From NCBI GenBank assembly GCA_963809765.1, contig CAWEKT010000001.1, positions 1,178,001 to 1,242,000 of the forward strand: 64,000 nt of DNA, read 5' to 3'. Both the position numbers and the translations under genes were made by a program. Position 1 is the stretch's first letter. Each line of letters opens with the position of its first letter. The notes beneath the pieces are model-generated. The model was not told the DNA's origin. It did no database searches and saw only the letters and a list, made by a program, of their open reading frames with translations. This document shows positions 1 through 8,939 of this stretch, one piece after another. Origin of the DNA: JACVRM01 sp963809765 (lineage in GTDB: Bacteria; Actinomycetota; Thermoleophilia; Gaiellales; Gaiellaceae).

Positions 1-456
1 GCGCAGCTCGACCGCTTCACCATGCGCATCTCGATCGGGTACCCGGCACTCGCCGAGGAGGCGGCCATGCTCCGCGAGCAGACGAGCGAGCCGCCGCTCG
101 AGCGCCTCCAGCCGGTCACGACGGCGGACGAGCTGCTGGCCCTGGCAGCCGACGCCCGCGCGGTCTACGTCGAGGAGAGCGTCAACCGCTACGTCGTCGC
201 CCTGCTGCGCCACACGAGGAGCGACGACCGCGTCTACCTCGGCGCCAGCCCGCGGGCCGGCGTCGCGCTCCTGCGCGTGGCGAAGGCACGGGCGCTCAGC
301 GAGGGGCGTGACTTCGTGCAGCCGGAGGATGTCAAGGCAGTCGCCGTCCCGGTGCTCGCTCACCGCCTGATCGTTGCGCCCGAGGCGCGGGCGTCCGGGC
401 TCGACGCCGCCGACGCGATCCGGGACGCGCTCGAGAAGACCCCCGTTCCCGTCTAG
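1..456 (+). CDS. MoxR-family AAA+ ATPase, C-terminal part
   Basis: The reading frame is open from base 1, so the 5' end lies outside the window. The first residues (AQLDRFTMRISIGYP) are the conserved stretch after the sensor-1 region of MoxR ATPases. The rest is the helical lid domain, with the LGASPRAGVALLRVAKARAL segment typical of the family. MoxR ATPases act as chaperones and usually sit beside DUF58 and transglutaminase-like membrane proteins, exactly the two genes that follow. Walker motifs are upstream and not visible here. Confidence 0.9.
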   Translation, partial: AQLDRFTMRISIGYPALAEEAAMLREQTSEPPLERLQPVTTADELLALAADARAVYVEESVNRYVVALLRHTRSDDRVYLGASPRAGVALLRVAKARALSEGRDFVQPEDVKAVAVPVLAHRLIVAPEARASGLDAADAIRDALEKTPVPV

Positions 457-479
457 CTCGTGGGTGCCGGAGTGAGCCG

Positions 480-1691
480 TTGACCGGGCGCGGCCGCGCG
501 GCGCTCGCGCTCGGCGTCGCTCTCTACGGGGCCGCGTGGCTGCTCGGCGCGCGCCCGCTCTACCCGGTTGCTGTGGGACTGGTCGCGGCCTCGCTCGGCG
601 CGACGCTCTGGGTGCGGCTCGCGGCGCGCCCGCAGGCGGTGGAGCGCCACCATGCACGCGCCCACCACGTCGAGGGCGACGACCTCCAGATCGACGCCGA
701 CGTGACGCTCTCGCCGGGGCTCCGCCCGGTCGGCCTCGAGCTGCACGACCGCATCGCCAGGCTCGGCGACCGGACGATCCCGCTCGAGGTCGAGGGCAGG
801 CGCGCGTGGGGCAGGTACACGCTCGCGCGGGTGCCGCGCGGCCGCTACTCGCTCGATCACGCGACGGTGACGCTCGGCGATCCCTTCGGGCTGGCACGGG
901 CGGAGGCGCCCGTTCCGGCCGGCGGCGCGCTGCTCGTGTACCCGCGGCTGGTCGAGCTCGACGGCCTCTTCTCCGAGACTGGCCGCACCGGCCAGCAGGG
1001 GCGCCGCCTGCTCATGCGGCGGCCGACCGGGATGGAGCTGCACACCGTGCGCGAGCACGCGGAGGGCGAGTCGCTCCGGCGCGTGCACTGGCCGTCGACC
1101 GCCAAGCGTGGCCAGCTGATGGTGAAGGACCTCGAGGACGCGCCGCGCGACGAGCTCGCCGTCGTCCTCGACGCGCAGGCCGGCGCATCGGCCGGCGAGC
1201 CCCCGGACTCGAGCTTCGACGCGCAGGTACGGGCGGCCGGCTCGCTCGTGCTCTCGCTCGCGCGCGGCGGCAGGCGCTGCGTGTTTGCCATCCACGGCGC
1301 CACCCCGACGGTCCTCCGCGTCGCCTCGTACGACGGTGACTGGCCGGTCGCCTACGACGCGCTCGCCGGGGTCGAGCCGACCGCGACCGCGCCGCTGACC
1401 GCTCTGCTGGGAGCCGAGGGAGGTTCGGTCGCGCGCGCCGCCGAGCTGGTCGTCGTCAGCTCACTCCTCGGGCCCGCCTCCGTCGATGCGCTCGTGCGGA
1501 GAGCAGCTGCTGGCCGGCGTACCGCGCTCGTGTACGTCGACGCTCCGACCTTCGCCGGCGGCGACGGGTCAGCGAAGGCCGACCTGCTGCGGCTGGCGTC
1601 GGCCGGCGTCATCGTCGCCCGGGTGCAGCGGGGCGACGATCTGGCCGAGGTGCTCGGCGGCCACCTGGATGCACGGGCGGCGCATGGCTAG
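480..1691 (+). CDS. DUF58 domain protein
   Basis: A 403-residue protein with two hydrophobic segments in the first 50 residues and a cytoplasmic or extracytoplasmic remainder. The DUF58 signature (REHAEGESLRRVHW) is near residues 190-205, followed by a von Willebrand A-like fold region. The TTG start at 480 is the first usable in-frame start after the MoxR stop. The end overlaps the next gene by 8 nt. The MoxR/DUF58/TgpA trio is a known cluster of uncertain function, thought to handle maturation of other proteins at the membrane. Confidence 0.88.
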   Translation: MTGRGRAALALGVALYGAAWLLGARPLYPVAVGLVAASLGATLWVRLAARPQAVERHHARAHHVEGDDLQIDADVTLSPGLRPVGLELHDRIARLGDRTIPLEVEGRRAWGRYTLARVPRGRYSLDHATVTLGDPFGLARAEAPVPAGGALLVYPRLVELDGLFSETGRTGQQGRRLLMRRPTGMELHTVREHAEGESLRRVHWPSTAKRGQLMVKDLEDAPRDELAVVLDAQAGASAGEPPDSSFDAQVRAAGSLVLSLARGGRRCVFAIHGATPTVLRVASYDGDWPVAYDALAGVEPTATAPLTALLGAEGGSVARAAELVVVSSLLGPASVDALVRRAAAGRRTALVYVDAPTFAGGDGSAKADLLRLASAGVIVARVQRGDDLAEVLGGHLDARAAHG

Positions 1692-3909
1692 AACCGGGCT
1701 CGTCTGGCTCCTCCCGGCCCTGCTCGTCGCGGGCATGTGGTTGCGGCTGGAGAACCCGCGCGGGACTGGGGGCACCGTCGCCGTCATGCTCGTGCTCGCG
1801 CTCGTGCCTGCACTGCTGCCCCGGCGCAGCCTGCGCCTCGCGGCCGTGCTCCCCGCAGCGCTGGCGGCCGGAGCTGTCGCCTTCGACGCCGGTCTCGCAG
1901 AGCCGGAAGCGATGCGCGAGCGTGCGTCCGCGGGGCTCCAGGCGTTCTACTCCGTCAGCCTGCCGTTCTCGGCGACCGGCCAGCCGCACATGGCCGGGCT
2001 CGTCGCCTTCGCGATCTTCGCCTTTGCCCTGCTCATCGCGCTCGCCGTCGCCGAGCGGCGCCCCGTACCGGCGGCGCTCGCCCTCGCGGCCGGAGCCGGC
2101 TGGCCGGCCACGCTCCTCGCCGGCGGCGCCGAGCTGACGCGCGGAGCGCTGATCCTCGCCGGGATCCTCGTGCTCTTCGCGGGCTTGCGCGGCCCCGGCT
2201 GGGCGGCCCGGCCCGCCCTGCTCGCCGGCATCTCGATCGTCCTGGCCGCCGCGGCGGCGTCCACCTCCGCAAGCGTCGCCCGGGGCGGCATGCTCGACTG
2301 GCAGGACTGGAGCCCGTACGAGCATGGCAAGCGGGTCGGTGTCGACTACGTCTGGGCGGGGAACTACGCCGGCATCCGCTTCCCCGACGAGGCCACGACG
2401 GTGTTCGAGGTGGAGGCGCCACGGGAGCCGCGCTACTGGCGCTCGACGACGCTCGACGCGTACGTCGAGGATCGCTGGGACGAGGACCTGCGACAGACAT
2501 TCCCGGTCGAGGGCGACGGGGGCCGCGACGAGCTGCTCCTGGACGACACGCTCGCCGAGACGGCGCGCGTCCGCTCCCGGTGGCTCCGCCAGAAGGTCAC
2601 GATCCGCGCCCTCCGCGACGAGCATCTCCCGGCGGCCTCGGTCCCGGTCGCCTACGACGCCAACGAGCTGGGCGGCGTCTTCTACGCGGTCGGCGGCCTG
2701 GCGTTCGTCGGGAGGCTGTCGCGTGGGGACGAGTACACGGTGTGGAGTCACGTGCCGGCGCCGGAGCCCGCAGCGCTGAACCGGCTCGGCCCCGACTATC
2801 CGGACGAGCTGCTCGAGCAGACCGCCTCGTTCTCGATCTGGCCCGGGGCGTCCGTGCCGCCCTTCGGCACACCCGGCCGGGAAGAGGTCGTCGAGGACCT
2901 GCTCGACTCGCCGCAGCTCGAGGCGTACGCGCCCCTCTACCGCACGGCCCAGCGGGTCGTCGGCGACGCGCGGACGCCGTACGCGGCGGCGGTCGGGCTC
3001 GAGACATGGTTCCGGCGGGTGGGCGGCTTCTCTACGACGAGCAGCCCGGCGTCGTCCCGGGCAAGCCGCCGCTCGTCGGCTTCGTCATCGACCGGCGTGC
3101 CGGCTACTGCCAGCACTACGCCGGCGCGATGGCGCTGATGCTCCGCTACCTGGGGGTTCCGGCGCGGGTCGCCGCGGGCTTCACGAGCGGCAGCTACAAG
3201 CGGGACACCGGCCGCTGGGTCGTGACCGACTACAACGGGCACGCCTGGGTCGAGGTCTGGTTCCCGAGGTACGGGTGGCTGCCCTTCGACCCGACGCCCG
3301 GTCGCGGGACGTTCGACGCGGCCGTACTCGAACGCCTCGCCGAGCTTCGACGCCGGCGGCGCCGCCACCGCCCTGCTCGGCACCGGGGCGCTCGGCCTCT
3401 CCGCGCTCGAGCGGCTGCGACGCGAGCAGGAGGCGAGTGGCGCGGCAGGCGGAGAGGGATCGACCTTCACCTTCGACGAGGAGGGGTCGCGCCGGCCCGG
3501 ACTGATCTCCGTCCTGCTCCTCGGCGCGCTTGGGCTGCTCGTGGTGCTCGGCTCCGCCAAGGCCGCGCGACGGCGCCTGCGCTACCTGACGCGAGATCCC
3601 CGCCGGATCGCTGCTGCCTGCCGGCGGGAGGTGGCCGAGCTGGTCGTCGACCAGCAGGTGGACGTGCCCGCGGGTGCCACCGTCAGCGAGCTCGCCGAGC
3701 TGATCACCGAGTCGGTCGGCCTCGATCCGCGCGGATTCGTCACGGCGACCTCGGCGGCCCGCTACGGGCCACCCGACCGCGCAGACGAGGCGGCCGTGCG
3801 CGCCCGCCGCGAGGTTCGCGGGCTGCGACGCGCGCTCCGCCAGCGCCTGACGTTCCGTGAACGCCTGCGCGGGGTGCTCTCGCTGCGCTCGCTCCGCCTA
3901 CCGGCGTAG
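1684..3909 (+). CDS. TgpA-like membrane transglutaminase (two frame changes)
   Basis: The N-terminal third has about seven or eight membrane segments. The middle is a transglutaminase-like cysteine-protease fold with the triad regions visible: Cys in RAGYCQHYAGAMALMLRYLG, His in YNGHAWVEVWF and Asp in PFDPTPG. Another membrane segment lies near the C-terminus. The protein is read in three pieces. The frame changes near 3030 (a base apparently missing) and near 3324 (an extra G before TACTCGAAC) cancel, so the last piece ends cleanly at 3909. These look like sequencing indels. It completes the MoxR/DUF58/transglutaminase cluster. Confidence 0.83.
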
Positions 3910-3914
3910 ACGGC

Positions 3915-4628
3915 GTGGACGCCGTCGTCATGGCCGCCGGGCAGGGCACGCGCCTGCGTCCGGTCACCGAGCGCTGGGCGAAGCCGGTGCTGCCGATCGA
4001 CGGCAGGCCGGTGCTCGCCTCACTGCTGCGCGAGCTCGCGGGCGCGGGCGTGAGGAAGGTCTGGCTCGTGACCGGGCATCTCGCCGGCCAGGTGGAGGCG
4101 CTCGCCGGCGACGGCTCCGCGTTCGGGCTCGAGCTCCGAGGCCGTGCGCCAGCCGAGCCCGGACGGTTCCGCCGACGCGGTCGGCGCGTGCGGTGGCCGC
4201 CGGAGTGGTGCCGCCGTTTCTCGTCACTGCGGCGGACACGCTCTACGCGCCGGGCACGGTGGCCGAAGTGCTCGCGGCCTGGGACGACGCCGACGCCGGC
4301 GCGATCACCATCCGTCGCCAGCCCGGCCGGCCTGCGGCGACGCGCATCCGGGTCGAGGACGGGCTGGTTCGCCGCGTGCCCGCGCCGGACTCCACGGACG
4401 ACGTGACTGCCGCTCCCCTGCTCGTCGTCGGACGGCCGGTGGCGGCAGAGATCCCGGCCGCCTGTCGCGAGCCCTACGTGGCGCCGTACGAGCTCGACGG
4501 CCGCATTCCAGCGGGCAATCGACGCCGGTGAGCGCGTGCGTGCCGTCGAGATCCGTCCCACCCGGGATTTGACCGATCCGCTTGACTTGGTGTGGGAGAA
4601 CTTTCCGTATCTCGGGGGCCTGAGATGA
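3915..4628 (+). CDS. Sugar-phosphate nucleotidyltransferase-like protein (frame changes)
   Basis: The start (GTG 3915, 5 nt after the previous stop) gives MDAVVMAAGQGTRLRPVT and then KPVLPI, the nucleotide-binding signature of the NTP_transferase family. Three single-base frame changes near 4137, 4180 and 4500 must be crossed to recover VRQPSPDGSADAV, VTAADTLY and a C-terminus ending ENFPYLGGLR. Together they restore the original frame, which argues for sequencing indels. The product is about 237 residues, so probably a nucleotidyltransferase without the left-handed helix domain. The substrate cannot be told from sequence. Confidence 0.7.
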
Positions 4629-5011
4629 GCGAGGCGGACACCTACGAGCTGTACCAGCAGGGCAGGCAGCACCTCCGCAAGGGCATGCCGGCCCAGGCGA
4701 CCGTGCCGCTCGAGAAGGCCAAGCGGCGCGAGCCGAACAAGACCTCGATCCGCGAAGCGCTCGGCATCGCGTACTTCCGCATCCAGCGCTACCGCGAGGC
4801 GGAGTCGGAGTTCCGCGCCGTCCTCGAGCTCTCGCCGGTCGACGACTACGCGCACTACGCGCTCGGACGCTGCCTCGAGAAGCAGGGCAAGGCCGCCGAG
4901 GCCAACGGCCACTACAAGCTCGCGAGCCGCATGCGGCCGGACAGCGAGGACTACTCGTCGCGCATCAAGGACCTCGGCGAAGAGCCGCAGCCTGCGCCGG
5001 ACGACAGCTGA
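4625..5011 (+). CDS. TPR-repeat protein
   Basis: A 128-residue soluble protein built almost entirely of tetratricopeptide repeats, for example ALGIAYFRIQRYREAESEFR followed by AHYALGRCLEKQGKAAEA. No signal peptide or enzymatic domain is seen. The ATG at 4625 overlaps the stop of the nucleotidyltransferase gene (ATGA), implying translational coupling. TPR proteins are protein-protein scaffolds; the partner is unknown. Confidence 0.8.
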   Translation: MSEADTYELYQQGRQHLRKGMPAQATVPLEKAKRREPNKTSIREALGIAYFRIQRYREAESEFRAVLELSPVDDYAHYALGRCLEKQGKAAEANGHYKLASRMRPDSEDYSSRIKDLGEEPQPAPDDS

Positions 5012-5059
5012 ACGCAGCCTGCACGCGGGAACTCGCGGCTCGCCCGTGAATTACGCCGC

Positions 5060-5497
5060 ATGCGGGCGGTCGTTCAGCGGGTGTCGCGTGCGCGGGTAGT
5101 CGTCGAGGGCGAGACCGTCGGCCAGATCGGCCGCGGGCTGGTCGTCCTGCTCGGCGTCGCAGCCGCCGATGCGGAGCCCGACGCCGACAGGCTGGCGGGG
5201 AAGATCGCCAGACTGCGCATCTTTCCCGACGCGGACGGCCGCTTCGACCGGAACGTCCTGGACGTCGGCGGCAGCGTCCTCGCGGTGAGCCAGTTCACCC
5301 TCATCGCGGACACCCGCAAGGGCAACCGGCCGAGCTTCTCGGCCGCAGCCGCACCCGAGGGTGCGGAGGTGCTCTACCGGCACTTCTGCGCCGGGCTCGC
5401 GGGCGAGGGCGTGCCGGTCGAGACCGGGCGCTTCGGCGCCCAGATGCAGGTCGAGCTCGTCAACGACGGGCCGGTGACGATCGTCCTCGACGCTTAG
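5060..5497 (+). CDS. dtd: D-aminoacyl-tRNA deacylase
   Basis: A 145-residue protein of normal family length beginning MRAVVQRVSRARVVVEGE. The two DTD active-site motifs are present: SQFTL near residue 77 and a GPVT motif (NDGPVTIVLDA) at the C-terminus. DTD hydrolyses D-amino acids mis-attached to tRNA in the cytoplasm, protecting translation. The gene stands alone on the plus strand with a GC-rich hairpin just after its stop. Confidence 0.95.
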   Translation: MRAVVQRVSRARVVVEGETVGQIGRGLVVLLGVAAADAEPDADRLAGKIARLRIFPDADGRFDRNVLDVGGSVLAVSQFTLIADTRKGNRPSFSAAAAPEGAEVLYRHFCAGLAGEGVPVETGRFGAQMQVELVNDGPVTIVLDA

Positions 5498-5503
5498 AAG
5501 CCC

Positions 5504-5530
5504 GGGAGGAGCGGCGCGGCCGCCCCTCCC
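5504..5530. terminator. GC-rich hairpin between convergent genes
   Basis: GGGAGG (5504-5509) pairs with CCTCCC (5525-5530), and an inner GCGGC/GCCGC pair lies between them. It sits between the stop of dtd and the stop of the minus-strand secreted protein, so it could end transcription in both directions. There is no T tract, as is common for high-GC actinobacterial hairpins. Confidence 0.45.
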
Positions 5531-5543
5531 AGACGATGCAGTG

Positions 5544-6521
5544 CTAGCGGCGGACCAGCGACTTGCTGACGGTGCGGCTGATCTTCCGCGAGGTGTCGAT
5601 TGCCTGCAGCGTGACGATGTGCCTGCCTGTGGTGCGGAAGCGGGAAGCGGGAACCCAGCTGCGGGTGAACGAGCCACAACCTGCGGCGACCCGGACGGCG
5701 AAGCGCCGCGTGAACCCCTGCGCCCCCGTCTTGCGGTCGCGCTGGACCACGGTGACCCGGCCCATGCCGTCGTCACAGACGCGGAAGCGGGCGTAGACGC
5801 GGACGCCAACCCGCTTCAGCGCCACGAAGCGGATGGTCGGCGCGGCGTTCGTCGTCGGCGGCGGGTCGTCGGAGACGACGAACCCGCTGGTCGTCGAAAC
5901 GGCCGTCGCCCGCTCGCCGGCACGCGTCACTGCCGTGACGAGCGCCCGCAGGCGGGAGCCGAGATCGGCAGCGCGGACGCCGTAGGTCTGCCCCGTCGCC
6001 CCGGCGACGTTCAGGCAGTTCGTCCCGTCGGTGTCGCAACGCTGCCACTGGTAGACGAACGAGCCGGGGACGGGCCGCCAGGTGCCGGTCGACACCTCGA
6101 GCTCGCCGCCGACGGTGGCGTCGCCGGTCACCTCGGGACGCGTGCTGTTCGTCGGCCCGTTGCGGGACGAGACGACCGCGGTCGGCCCGGACGGCACGGT
6201 ATCCCGGCCGTCCGCGTTCACGGCGGTCACGAGCACGCGAACCGTCCGCCCGACGTCGTCGTCCGCGACGGTGTAGATCGAGCCGGTCGCGCCCTGGATA
6301 TTGGCGCAGGCGCTCCCGTCGCTCGCGCACCGCTGCCACGCGTACAGGTAGGTGCTGGGACTGTTGCTCCACGACCCGCGCGCGGCCGTGAGCGCCGAGC
6401 CCTCACGTGCGGTGCCGCTGAGCGTCGGCGGTGCAGTGTTCTCGGGTGGAGCGGCCGCAGCGACACCCGGCGTCGCGCCGAGCACGAGAGCAGCAGCCGT
6501 TCCGATCATGAGCTTTCGCAT
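5544..6521 (-). CDS. Secreted protein with two Ig-like repeats
   Basis: From the ATG at 6521, which has a GAGGAG-type ribosome site upstream, the product is about 325 residues starting MRKLMIGTAAALVLG, a clear Sec signal peptide. Two repeats of about 95 residues follow, each with a W-QRC-DG--C motif (AWQRCASDGSACANIQGATG and QWQRCDTDGTNCLNVAGATG). They resemble Ig-like or cell-surface adhesion repeats common in Actinobacteria. The basic C-terminus (TVSKSLVRR) has one conserved-looking Cys pair. It is probably an extracellular or wall-associated structural protein; no enzyme domain was recognised. Confidence 0.7.
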   Translation of the reverse strand: MRKLMIGTAAALVLGATPGVAAAAPPENTAPPTLSGTAREGSALTAARGSWSNSPSTYLYAWQRCASDGSACANIQGATGSIYTVADDDVGRTVRVLVTAVNADGRDTVPSGPTAVVSSRNGPTNSTRPEVTGDATVGGELEVSTGTWRPVPGSFVYQWQRCDTDGTNCLNVAGATGQTYGVRAADLGSRLRALVTAVTRAGERATAVSTTSGFVVSDDPPPTTNAAPTIRFVALKRVGVRVYARFRVCDDGMGRVTVVQRDRKTGAQGFTRRFAVRVAAGCGSFTRSWVPASRFRTTGRHIVTLQAIDTSRKISRTVSKSLVRR

Positions 6522-6728
6522 GCAGGCATCACTCCTCGGTCTTCTTGAGTGGAACCTGCTCCTGATTCCCACAGCGACCGGCGAATGAACCGGCCTCGGC
6601 GACTGCTAACGGAACGCTTACGGACGGTCTCCCGGCCCCGGCGGCGACGGCGCGTGCGGTACAGCAGCACCATCCCCGAGCCGGTCTTTCCCGCCGGATC
6701 GCGGCCTGGAAGGCCGGAAGTGCGGTGC

Positions 6729-6793
6729 TATCATGGCCGCCACCACATTTCACCGGCTGTTTGGGAAATGGGCGCGCAGCGCCCGTTTTTTTT
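6729..6793 (+). promoter_or_regulatory. rimP operon leader with intrinsic terminator
   Basis: GGGCGC (6770-6775) and GCGCCC (6779-6784) form a tight stem followed by an eight-T run (6786-6793). This is the best canonical Rho-independent terminator in the window, yet it lies only 7 nt upstream of the rimP ATG with no gene before it on this strand. A TATCAT box at 6729-6734 is a plausible -10 element. The arrangement suggests attenuation of the rimP-nusA-infB transcript; NusA-sensitive attenuation of its own operon is known in other bacteria. Confidence 0.65.
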
Positions 6794-6800
6794 GAGACCG

Positions 6801-7238
6801 ATGGACATTTACGTGAAGGAACGCACCCTGTTTTCAGAGATCGCACCCCACGTCGAGCGCCATGTGCCCGGCGTGCAGGTGCTTGCGCTCGAGCTCTCGG
6901 GCCCGCAGGCATTCAGCATCTACGTCGACCATCCGTCGGGCGTCGATCTGGCCCTCTGCGAGCGCGTCACGGACGTGCTTCGGCCCTACCTGGAGCGCTA
7001 CTCCGTCGAGGTGTCGTCGCCCGGGAGCGAGCGGCCGCTCCGGACCGCCGAGCACTTCCGCGGCGCCGTGGGGCGCCGGGTGGCGCTCCGCACCGCAGCC
7101 GAGGTCGACGGCCGCCGCCGCTTTCGCGGCGAGATCGTGGCCGCCGGCGAGAACGCGGTGACCGTGTCCACCGGTGAAGACGCAGTTGACGTCCCGTACG
7201 AGGACATCGTGCGCGGCAACCTGATCGCAGAGAGGTGA
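6801..7238 (+). CDS. rimP: Ribosome maturation factor RimP
   Basis: A 145-residue product with the RimP N-terminal domain (SGPQAFSIYVDHPSGVDLALC) followed by VEVSSPGSERPLRTAEHF, the hallmark RimP motif, and the C-terminal SH3-like barrel. RimP assists 30S subunit assembly. I chose the ATG at 6801 because the open frame upstream runs through the terminator hairpin. nusA starts 4 nt after the stop, as in most bacteria. Confidence 0.93.
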   Translation: MDIYVKERTLFSEIAPHVERHVPGVQVLALELSGPQAFSIYVDHPSGVDLALCERVTDVLRPYLERYSVEVSSPGSERPLRTAEHFRGAVGRRVALRTAAEVDGRRRFRGEIVAAGENAVTVSTGEDAVDVPYEDIVRGNLIAER

Positions 7239-7242
7239 CAGC

Positions 7243-8700
7243 ATGAGTCGCGAGATCGTCGAGGCAGTCCAAGAGCTGGAGCGCGAGAAGAACCTGGAGA
7301 ACGGCGTACTCGTCGGGGCTCTGCGCGACGGGCTGCTCGCCGCTTACAAGAAGACCCCCGGCGCGTTTCGCCACGCGACCGTCGAGCTCGACGACGAGGG
7401 CGAGTTCCGCGTCATCGCCATCCACATGCCGTCCGACCTCGAGGAGCGCCTCCTCGACGACGCGCGCGAGCGCGCTCTGACCGAGCTCGAGAAGATCGAG
7501 GAGGAGACGGGCGAGCGCCAGCACACGCTGCTCTCCGACGACGACCTCCAGATCGACTGGGACGAGGTGCCCGAGGATCAGATCGAGCGCGAAGACGTGA
7601 CGCCCGACGGCTTTGGCCGCATCGCGGCGCAAACCGCCAAGCAGGTCATTCAGCAGCGCATCCGCGAGGCGGAGCGCCAGATCATGTACGAGGAGTACAT
7701 CGACCGGGTCACCGAGGTTGTCACCGGGATCGTCCAGCAGGCCGGCGACCGCAACAACGTGCTCGTCGACCTCGGCAGAGTCGAGGCGCTGCTGCCGCGC
7801 TCCGAGCAGGTCGACGGCGAGCGCTACGAGCAGGGCAGCCGCATCAAGGCCGTCATCACCGAGGTGCGGTCGGGGACGAAGGGCCCGCAGGTGATCCTCT
7901 CCCGGCGCGACCCGGAGCTGATTCGAACGCTGTTCGAGCTCGAGGTGCCGGAAATCGCCGACGGCCTGGTCGAGATTCGCGGCGTGGCGCGCGAGCCCGG
8001 CTACCGCTCGAAGATCGCGGTCGAGTCCCATGCCCAGGGAGTCGACCCGGTCGGCGCGTGCGTGGGCCCCCGTGGCTCCCGCGTGCGCATGGTCGTGTCG
8101 GAGCTGCGCGGCGAGAAGATCGACATCATCCCGTGGAACACCGAGCCGGCGCGGTTCATCGCGAAGGCGCTGTCGCCCGCGCGCGTGCGCGAGGTGCTCG
8201 TCGACGACGACACGCGCGAGGCGACGGTGATCGTCCCGGAAGACCAGCTCGCGCTCGCCATCGGCAAGGAGGGTCTCAACGCCCGCCTCGCCACACGCCT
8301 GACCGGCTGGAAAATCGACATCACGTCGGACGTCGAGTTCGCGCAGCAGGAGGCCCAGGCAGCCTTCGGCGGCGGCGAGGCCGGCGAGGAAGAGTTCTCC
8401 GGGCGCTGCGCCGCCATCCTGGCAAACGGCAAGCGCTGCCCGAACGCGTCCCTGCCGGCTACGCGCTTCTGCGGCATCGCGGCCCACCAGGAGCTGGCGA
8501 GCCGCCCGCCCGAGGAGCTCGTCGGCCAGGTCGTGCAGGTCGGCGGCCCGCCCGCAGTCGACGATGACGAGTCCACGAACGGCGTCGGCGAAGCCGCGGA
8601 GGCTGGCGATGGCGGAGAGCCGGTCGCGTCTGCGCTCGGCAGCACGGAGCCGGAGCCCGTCGATACACCGACCGGGGAGGAGAGCCAGCGGACCGAGTGA
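7243..8700 (+). CDS. nusA: Transcription termination/antitermination factor NusA
   Basis: A 485-residue protein with the NusA N-terminal RNA polymerase-binding domain, an S1 domain around residues 155-220, and two KH domains (VGACVGPRGSRVRM and LAIGKEGLNARLA). After the KH domains comes a short extension with a Cys/His cluster: Cys at CAAI, Cys at RCPN, Cys at FCGI and a His four residues later. It then ends in an acidic tail. The extension is not part of core NusA and may be a small zinc site. The last bases overlap ylxR (GTGA). Confidence 0.95.
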   Translation: MSREIVEAVQELEREKNLENGVLVGALRDGLLAAYKKTPGAFRHATVELDDEGEFRVIAIHMPSDLEERLLDDARERALTELEKIEEETGERQHTLLSDDDLQIDWDEVPEDQIEREDVTPDGFGRIAAQTAKQVIQQRIREAERQIMYEEYIDRVTEVVTGIVQQAGDRNNVLVDLGRVEALLPRSEQVDGERYEQGSRIKAVITEVRSGTKGPQVILSRRDPELIRTLFELEVPEIADGLVEIRGVAREPGYRSKIAVESHAQGVDPVGACVGPRGSRVRMVVSELRGEKIDIIPWNTEPARFIAKALSPARVREVLVDDDTREATVIVPEDQLALAIGKEGLNARLATRLTGWKIDITSDVEFAQQEAQAAFGGGEAGEEEFSGRCAAILANGKRCPNASLPATRFCGIAAHQELASRPPEELVGQVVQVGGPPAVDDDESTNGVGEAAEAGDGGEPVASALGSTEPEPVDTPTGEESQRTE

Positions 8701-8936
8701 GCCCCGAGCGCACATGCACCGGCTGCGGCCGGCGCGCACCCCAGTCGGAGCTCCAGCGCTTCGTGGCCGAGGACGGCGTCCTCGTGCCGGGCACGGAACG
8801 TGCTGGCCGCGGGGTGTATACGTGCCGGAGGCTCGTGTGCTTCGAACGGGCACGCGAGCGGCGGGCTTTCGCCCGCAGCCTCCGGCGTAGCGTGCGCGTC
8901 GATTCGGAGCTCGCGCGGCTCTACACTGGACGCTGA
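8697..8936 (+). CDS. YlxR family RNA-binding protein (DUF448)
   Basis: A 79-residue protein with the family motif RTCTGCGRRAPQSELQRF at the start and the conserved GRGVYTCRRLVC. YlxR proteins are encoded between nusA and infB in many Gram-positive bacteria and are thought to bind RNA. The GTG start overlaps the nusA stop by four bases, so the pair is probably translationally coupled. Confidence 0.93.
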   Translation: MSPERTCTGCGRRAPQSELQRFVAEDGVLVPGTERAGRGVYTCRRLVCFERARERRAFARSLRRSVRVDSELARLYTGR

Positions 8937-8939
8937 CCT

